Shown here piece after piece: positions 60,211-64,000 of a stretch of DNA of 64,000 nucleotides. Within the stretch, counting starts at the first letter, position 1. Each line of letters begins with the position of its first letter. The notes below the pieces were generated by a model. That model did no database searches and was not told where the DNA came from. It worked only from the letters and a program-made list of their open reading frames with translations. Location of the stretch: positions 84,767 to 148,766 of the forward strand of contig CAJTCH010000007.1 of the NCBI GenBank assembly GCA_910574715.1, in the 5' to 3' direction. This DNA is from Lachnospiraceae bacterium (GTDB taxonomy: Bacteria; Bacillota; Clostridia; Lachnospirales; Lachnospiraceae). The position numbers and the translations under genes are program-made.

Positions 60211-61280
60211 GCAGAATACTGGTGGACGGATTCAAAAGTATTGACAGAGCCGAATTGGATCTGGGGATGTTTACCTTGTTGTCCGGAGTGAATTCAGCGG
60301 GGAAGTCATCGATTATTCAGGCATTTCTATATATGGTCCAGATGCAGAAGCAGCACACTCAAAAGGAAACAGACAGTGAATATGTAGTGTTGGGGAAATT
60401 TGCCGATATCAGGAATCATGTAAAAGGGAATAAAGAGATTCTCTTTGAAATGGATGTGAAGAAAGGGACTACAACGAGTGCCTCGGTAATGCGACTGGTT
60501 TCAGGGGACAGTTTTACTGCAGCAGCGCAGATGCTGCGCTCTGAGGAAGGTGTGAATGATTATGTATCGGCGCATAATGTGGTATATCTGTCGGCGGACC
60601 GTATCGGCGTGAAAAAGGCTTATGATCTGAATATAGAAAAACCGCGTGAAATCGGAAACCATGGAGAATATGCGTATTCATTTTTGGGGATGTATGGTCA
60701 GGAGCCGATCCCAGAGAGCGCTTTTGCATATGATTCGGAAACGGTGGGGATGAGCCTGAATAATCAGGTGAATTATTGGTTGGATTATCTGCTGGGATTT
60801 CATATTCAAACAGATATAGTAACAGATGTGGACCAAGTAATAGCCATGTATTCGAATTCACAAAATAATCGCTATTATAGAGCAGGAAATGTAGGAACCG
60901 GAGTTACGTATATAGCAGCATTGGTTATAGCAGCATTGTCTTGTAAAGCGGAAGACGTATTGGTTATTGAAAATCCGGAAATACATCTGCATCCAAGAGC
61001 ACAATCCCGGTTTGTAGAATTCCTTGTATATATTTCGAATCACGGTTTACAAGTGATATTGGAGACGCATAGTGACCATATTTACAACGGTGTCAGAAAG
61101 TGTATAAAGAAAAGGCGTCTTTTAAAGGATAATGTTGCTGTTTATTTTCTAGAATTAGATACTGCGATGCAGACAGAATTATACAAGATCAGACTGAATC
61201 AGGAAGGTGCGGAAGAGAATCATCCGTATGGGCTCTTCGATCAGTTTGATGATGATCTGGATGAGCTGCTTGGGATGTGA
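60204..61280 (+). CDS. AAA/ABC-type ATPase (AAA_21, DUF3696-like) of the candidate defence operon
   Basis: This 358-residue SMC/OLD-like ATPase has Walker A SGVNSAGKSSIIQAF (27-41), a signature-like region before Walker B, Walker B and D-loop VLVIENPEIHLHPRAQSRF (about 251-270), and H-switch ILETHSDHIYNGVRK. The family fits AAA_21/DUF3696 ATPases of OLD, Septu-like and retron-type defence systems, which sense phage DNA or disturbed replication. No TOPRIM nuclease follows the ATPase as it would in OLD, so it must act with partners. Start overlaps the DUF262 gene; the next gene follows after ten bases. Confidence 0.85.
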   Translation: MVSRILVDGFKSIDRAELDLGMFTLLSGVNSAGKSSIIQAFLYMVQMQKQHTQKETDSEYVVLGKFADIRNHVKGNKEILFEMDVKKGTTTSASVMRLVSGDSFTAAAQMLRSEEGVNDYVSAHNVVYLSADRIGVKKAYDLNIEKPREIGNHGEYAYSFLGMYGQEPIPESAFAYDSETVGMSLNNQVNYWLDYLLGFHIQTDIVTDVDQVIAMYSNSQNNRYYRAGNVGTGVTYIAALVIAALSCKAEDVLVIENPEIHLHPRAQSRFVEFLVYISNHGLQVILETHSDHIYNGVRKCIKKRRLLKDNVAVYFLELDTAMQTELYKIRLNQEGAEENHPYGLFDQFDDDLDELLGM

Positions 61281-61290
61281 GGGAATATAG

Positions 61291-62127
61291 ATGGAGTTAT
61301 TACTTAATGAGAAATCATTGGCCGGTCAGTTCGAGGATCAGGATGATTTCTATCAGGTATTACCGGATATGAGCAGAAATCTTAAGATTCTCAGACAGCA
61401 TAGGGTTTATTTGCTGAAGCATAGTTCTTTATATACCAGAAAGATTACAAGAGATATGACGATTTTAGATTTGCAGAACCGTAAAGGGAAGGTTGATCCT
61501 TTGCAGCGGGATGAAGTAAAGAGATGGAAAAGAGAGCTTTCTTCTCTGGTTATGGATCCTCCGTTTTGGGATGTGGAATCAACGGATTCTGAGGATTCGC
61601 TGCAGGAGGCCGCCAGGCGGAAGACGGATGTGATCTCATTCCCGCACCCTGATTATCAGGATAAGACATTGCAGATATCTTATAAAGGTGGGACAGTACC
61701 GGTTATATCTGCAGTTACAACCAGGTATTTGCTTGATTTGTTATTGCAGTATAGAGAAATAAATATCTACGAATACTTGAAATTAAGTTACGGTGAAGGT
61801 AAGATACGAACAGATTATCTGGATGCTGGGATGGAAAGTGTACTGGCTTTGCAGAAGGCAGAGATAGAGGATCTTCGAGAAGCATTGGATCGATTTGAGA
61901 CAGAACCGTGGACAGAGATTTTGAAGGATAATTTTTATTGCTATAAGAGCTACAAACCATCATCAAATAAGAAGAACTATTTTATATATACGGAATTTGC
62001 AGACAAACAGATTGCTAAATTCCGCTGTGGGAAGCATTCTCAGATCAGGTGCTTCGGATATAGAGAGAAAGAGTATTTTTACATATTATCGATAGAGCGG
62101 GATCACAGCTTGAGTGATACTGGTTAA
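61291..62127 (+). CDS. Unknown protein, third gene of the candidate defence operon
   Basis: This 278-residue protein has no domain I can name. The start MELLLNEKSLAGQFEDQDDFYQ and the mid part (RRKTDVISFPHPDYQDKTLQISYKGG) recall proteins found behind AAA_21 ATPases in defence loci. The C-terminus (YFIYTEFADKQIAKFRCGKHSQIRCFGYREKEYFYILSIERD) is conserved-looking and basic, so it could bind nucleic acid. No clear nuclease motif. It follows the ATPase by ten bases and ends the operon. Function unknown; by elimination it may be the effector or a specificity factor. The 190 bases behind it hold no gene. Confidence 0.6.
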   Translation: MELLLNEKSLAGQFEDQDDFYQVLPDMSRNLKILRQHRVYLLKHSSLYTRKITRDMTILDLQNRKGKVDPLQRDEVKRWKRELSSLVMDPPFWDVESTDSEDSLQEAARRKTDVISFPHPDYQDKTLQISYKGGTVPVISAVTTRYLLDLLLQYREINIYEYLKLSYGEGKIRTDYLDAGMESVLALQKAEIEDLREALDRFETEPWTEILKDNFYCYKSYKPSSNKKNYFIYTEFADKQIAKFRCGKHSQIRCFGYREKEYFYILSIERDHSLSDTG

Positions 62128-62319
62128 TTGAACAATTAGAAATATACGGGGGCTGCAGATTGGCGGATAGTTTTGAGGGATACAATTATGTGGATGTGAA
62201 GAGCGCCGTAAAATAAAATGCGGTAATATCTTGCATTTTGTCTGTTGAGCTTCAATACTTTACACATGATATCGGAAAGAAGCTTATAATAGAACCATAT
62301 TGAATCAGGAGGTATGGTT

Positions 62320-63786
62320 ATGAGTTTTAAGATTGCATTTATCGGAGCAGGAAGCCTTGTATTTGCGAGAACATTATTTACAGACATTATGTCTGTGCCG
62401 GAATTGCAGAAGGCTGATATTGCGTTTACGGACATCAACGGTGACAACTTGGAGAAGACTCGGGCGCTCTGTCAGAGGGACTTGGACGCGAACGGGATTC
62501 CGGTGAAGATCCAGGCGACTACGGATCGAAGAGAGGCGTTCAAGGATGCGCGCTATATTGTTAACTGCGTGCGTATCGGGGGCCTGGAGGGATTCGAGAC
62601 AGATGTTGAGATTCCGTTGAAATACGGTGTGGATCAGTGTGTCGGGGATACCTTATGTACAGGCGGTATCATGTATGGACAGAGGGTAATCGCTGCAATG
62701 CTTGACTTCTGTAAGGATATCAGGGAAGTGGCAGAGCCGGGGGCGATCATGCTTAACTACTCTAATCCGAATGCAATGGCAACATGGGCATGCAACAAAT
62801 ACGGCGGGGTGAAGACGATAGGTCTGTGCCACGGGGAGATCCACGGGGAGATGCAGATTGCGGAAGTATTAGGAATTCCAAGGGAGGAACTGGATATCGT
62901 ATGTGCCGGGATCAATCATCAGACCTGGTACATATCAGTGAAGCATCACGGAGAGGATATGCTGGATAAGATTCTGCCCGGATTCTTGAAGCATGAGAAA
63001 TTCTCTGAAGAAGAGAAGGTGCGTATTGATGTACTGAAACGGTTTGGGTATTATTCGACGGAGTCGAACGGACATCTCTCTGAATATGTATCCTGGTACA
63101 GGAAACGTCCGGATGAGATCAAGGACTGGATTAATCTGGACAACTGGATCAATGGAGAGACTGCCGGTTATCTCCGTGTCACCAGAGAAGAGAGAAACTG
63201 GTTCGAGACAGAATTCCCGAAGATCCTTGCAGAAGAGCCGAAGAAATTAGACGGATCCGAGAGAGGGAAGGAGCATGCTTCTTATATTATCGAATCGCTT
63301 GAGACTGGAAGGAAGTACCGCGGACACTTCAATATGATGAACGAGGGATGTATAACCAATTTGCCGGATGAGTCGGTAGTCGAGGTTCCTTGTTATGTGG
63401 ACGGCAACGGCATCAGCGTACCGAAGGTAGGAGATCTGCCTCTGGGGTGTGCGGCGGTATGTTCTCAGTCCATATGGGTGCAGAAGCTTGCCGTGGAGGC
63501 CGCGGTACATGGGGATGTGAACCTGCTAAAACAGGCTGCGCTTATGGATCCTTTGACAGGTGCGGTATGTAATCCGCCGGAGATCTGGCAGATGATAGAT
63601 GAGATGCTGGTAGCTCAGGAGGAATGGCTGCCGCAGTATCAGGAAGCCATTACCCAGGCGAAGGAGAATCTTGCAATAGGCGATCTGATCCCGACGAAGG
63701 AAGGATACAAGGGCGCGGTAAGACTGAAGGAAAAATCAGTGGAAGAAGTCGCGGCAGAGCATGAGAAGAGGAAGATTACGGTGTAG
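62320..63786 (+). CDS. Glycoside hydrolase family 4 (alpha-galactosidase/alpha-glucosidase)
   Basis: This 488-residue NAD- and Mn-dependent glycosidase of family 4 has the N-terminal Rossmann motif IAFIGAGSLVFARTL, with FTDINGDNLEKT after beta 2 and NYSNPNAMATWA. The metal ligands lie in GLCHGEIHG (Cys, His) and GINHQTWYI (His). The sequence is closest in style to MelA-type alpha-galactosidases. Such enzymes cleave by oxidation at C3 and elimination. ATG 62320 is chosen because AGGAGG (62307-62312) is seven bases upstream; ATG 62314 would be only one base away. No transporter gene is next to it in the window. Confidence 0.92.
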   Translation: MSFKIAFIGAGSLVFARTLFTDIMSVPELQKADIAFTDINGDNLEKTRALCQRDLDANGIPVKIQATTDRREAFKDARYIVNCVRIGGLEGFETDVEIPLKYGVDQCVGDTLCTGGIMYGQRVIAAMLDFCKDIREVAEPGAIMLNYSNPNAMATWACNKYGGVKTIGLCHGEIHGEMQIAEVLGIPREELDIVCAGINHQTWYISVKHHGEDMLDKILPGFLKHEKFSEEEKVRIDVLKRFGYYSTESNGHLSEYVSWYRKRPDEIKDWINLDNWINGETAGYLRVTREERNWFETEFPKILAEEPKKLDGSERGKEHASYIIESLETGRKYRGHFNMMNEGCITNLPDESVVEVPCYVDGNGISVPKVGDLPLGCAAVCSQSIWVQKLAVEAAVHGDVNLLKQAALMDPLTGAVCNPPEIWQMIDEMLVAQEEWLPQYQEAITQAKENLAIGDLIPTKEGYKGAVRLKEKSVEEVAAEHEKRKITV

Positions 63787-63847
63787 ATATTGGTACCACT
63801 TCGTTATTACTGATTCGGGACTGGGGCAGAAACTCGTCTAAGCTGAT

Positions 63848-63919
63848 TTAAAAACGGACAACCAGCCTTTCTTTGGTAATATCAATACGTTCAATCAGTT
63901 TATTGTCTGTATAATGGGG
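63848..63919 (-). pseudogene. C-terminal scrap of a recombinase-like protein
   Basis: On the minus strand a 23-codon open stretch (NKLIERIDITKERLVVRF) ends in a stop. Such endings occur in serine recombinases of mobile elements. A TAA stands just upstream, so only a remnant is present. Weak evidence. Confidence 0.25.
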
Positions 63920-63928
63920 TTAAAACCC

Positions 63929-63942
63929 TCGCCTTAAGGCGA
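63929..63942. repeat. 14-bp perfect palindrome
   Basis: TCGCCTTAAGGCGA is fully self-complementary and lies beside GGGGTTAAAACCC (63916-63928). It sits behind the recombinase scrap, so it may be part of a mobile-element end. The rest of 63787-64000 holds no gene I can support. Confidence 0.4.
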
Positions 63943-64000
63943 AACCTTTAGGTCAACCCTATATCTTCAAGTTTAGAAAAGGGAAAAAATAGAGATACTA

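Noticed and set aside
62259..62290. Promoter TTTACA...TATAAT for the GH4 gene
   Set aside because: The spacer is 20 bases, too long for a normal sigma-A promoter, so it was not annotated.
1..64000. CRISPR arrays, tRNA or rRNA genes
   Set aside because: No regularly spaced repeats, cloverleaf-like segments or rRNA-like sequence were noticed on reading; no covariance search could be run.

Overview
The window looks like a chromosomal segment of a spore-forming, anaerobic-type Firmicute of the class Clostridia, most likely Lachnospiraceae (Clostridium scindens / Dorea-like). The reasons are the gene content and style: purE-M-N-D and pyrC-F-K-D / pyrE clusters with the two-subunit PyrK/PyrD dihydroorotate dehydrogenase, AddAB, FtsEX with an M23 activator and a Ctp protease, an alpha/beta-type small acid-soluble spore protein, a PadR/HAAS/DUF4097/PspC envelope module, and AGGAGG ribosome sites throughout. 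This placement is inference from family knowledge, not from a database search.

Layout. (1) 1-5.2 kb: a 5'-truncated hypothetical gene, an MgtC-type membrane protein, then a decayed LytTR response regulator fused in frame to an AgrC-like histidine kinase. Two hypothetical genes follow. The second is a chimera whose 3' half is a DUF1016-type (YhcG) nuclease broken by a roughly 300-bp palindromic insertion. A textbook LytTR operator lies at the end of the kinase gene. (2) 5.3-17.0 kb, minus strand, AT-rich: an accessory envelope-response island with an OmpR-type regulator, sensor kinase, XRE regulator, two lipoproteins, an ABC transporter (ATPase plus two permeases, one of them fused to a lipoprotein-like sensor domain) and a cell-wall amidase. 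Three promoters in it share the same TTGAC-N6-TTGAC direct repeat upstream of a -10 box, which defines a predicted regulon of the local two-component system. The regulator itself carries a premature in-frame stop 20 codons before its natural end. (3) 17.1-18.6 kb: wreckage of mobile DNA (a decayed Tn916/CTn-type lysozyme/P60 gene and an IS91-like transposase fragment). (4) 18.7-26.8 kb: a ROK regulator interrupted by a group II intron carrying its maturase, then a LytTR regulator / AgrC-like kinase / hypothetical operon. Between regulator and kinase sits a 2-kb insert with one gene, an AIPR-family defence protein with a predicted N-terminal nuclease, flanked by perfect 21-bp direct repeats. 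(5) 26.8-29.6 kb: a strong promoter with an intrinsic-terminator hairpin in its leader, and an orphan molybdenum hydroxylase (xanthine dehydrogenase-type) gene interrupted by one in-frame amber codon. (6) 29.7-58.9 kb: mostly core genes (addBA, transporter, envelope module, spore protein, ftsEX cluster, pyr and pur genes, M29 aminopeptidase). (7) 59.0-62.1 kb: a tightly packed three-gene DUF262 / AAA ATPase / unknown operon directly behind purD, a candidate anti-phage system. (8) 62.3-63.8 kb: a GH4 alpha-galactosidase/glucosidase, then a recombinase-like fragment at the right edge.

The most interesting items are the 21-bp-repeat-flanked AIPR insert that splits a two-component operon, the DUF262-ATPase-unknown operon, the three-promoter direct-repeat regulon, the LytTR operator beside a broken LytTR system, and the promoter-plus-hairpin leader. 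I saw no CRISPR array, tRNA or rRNA gene.
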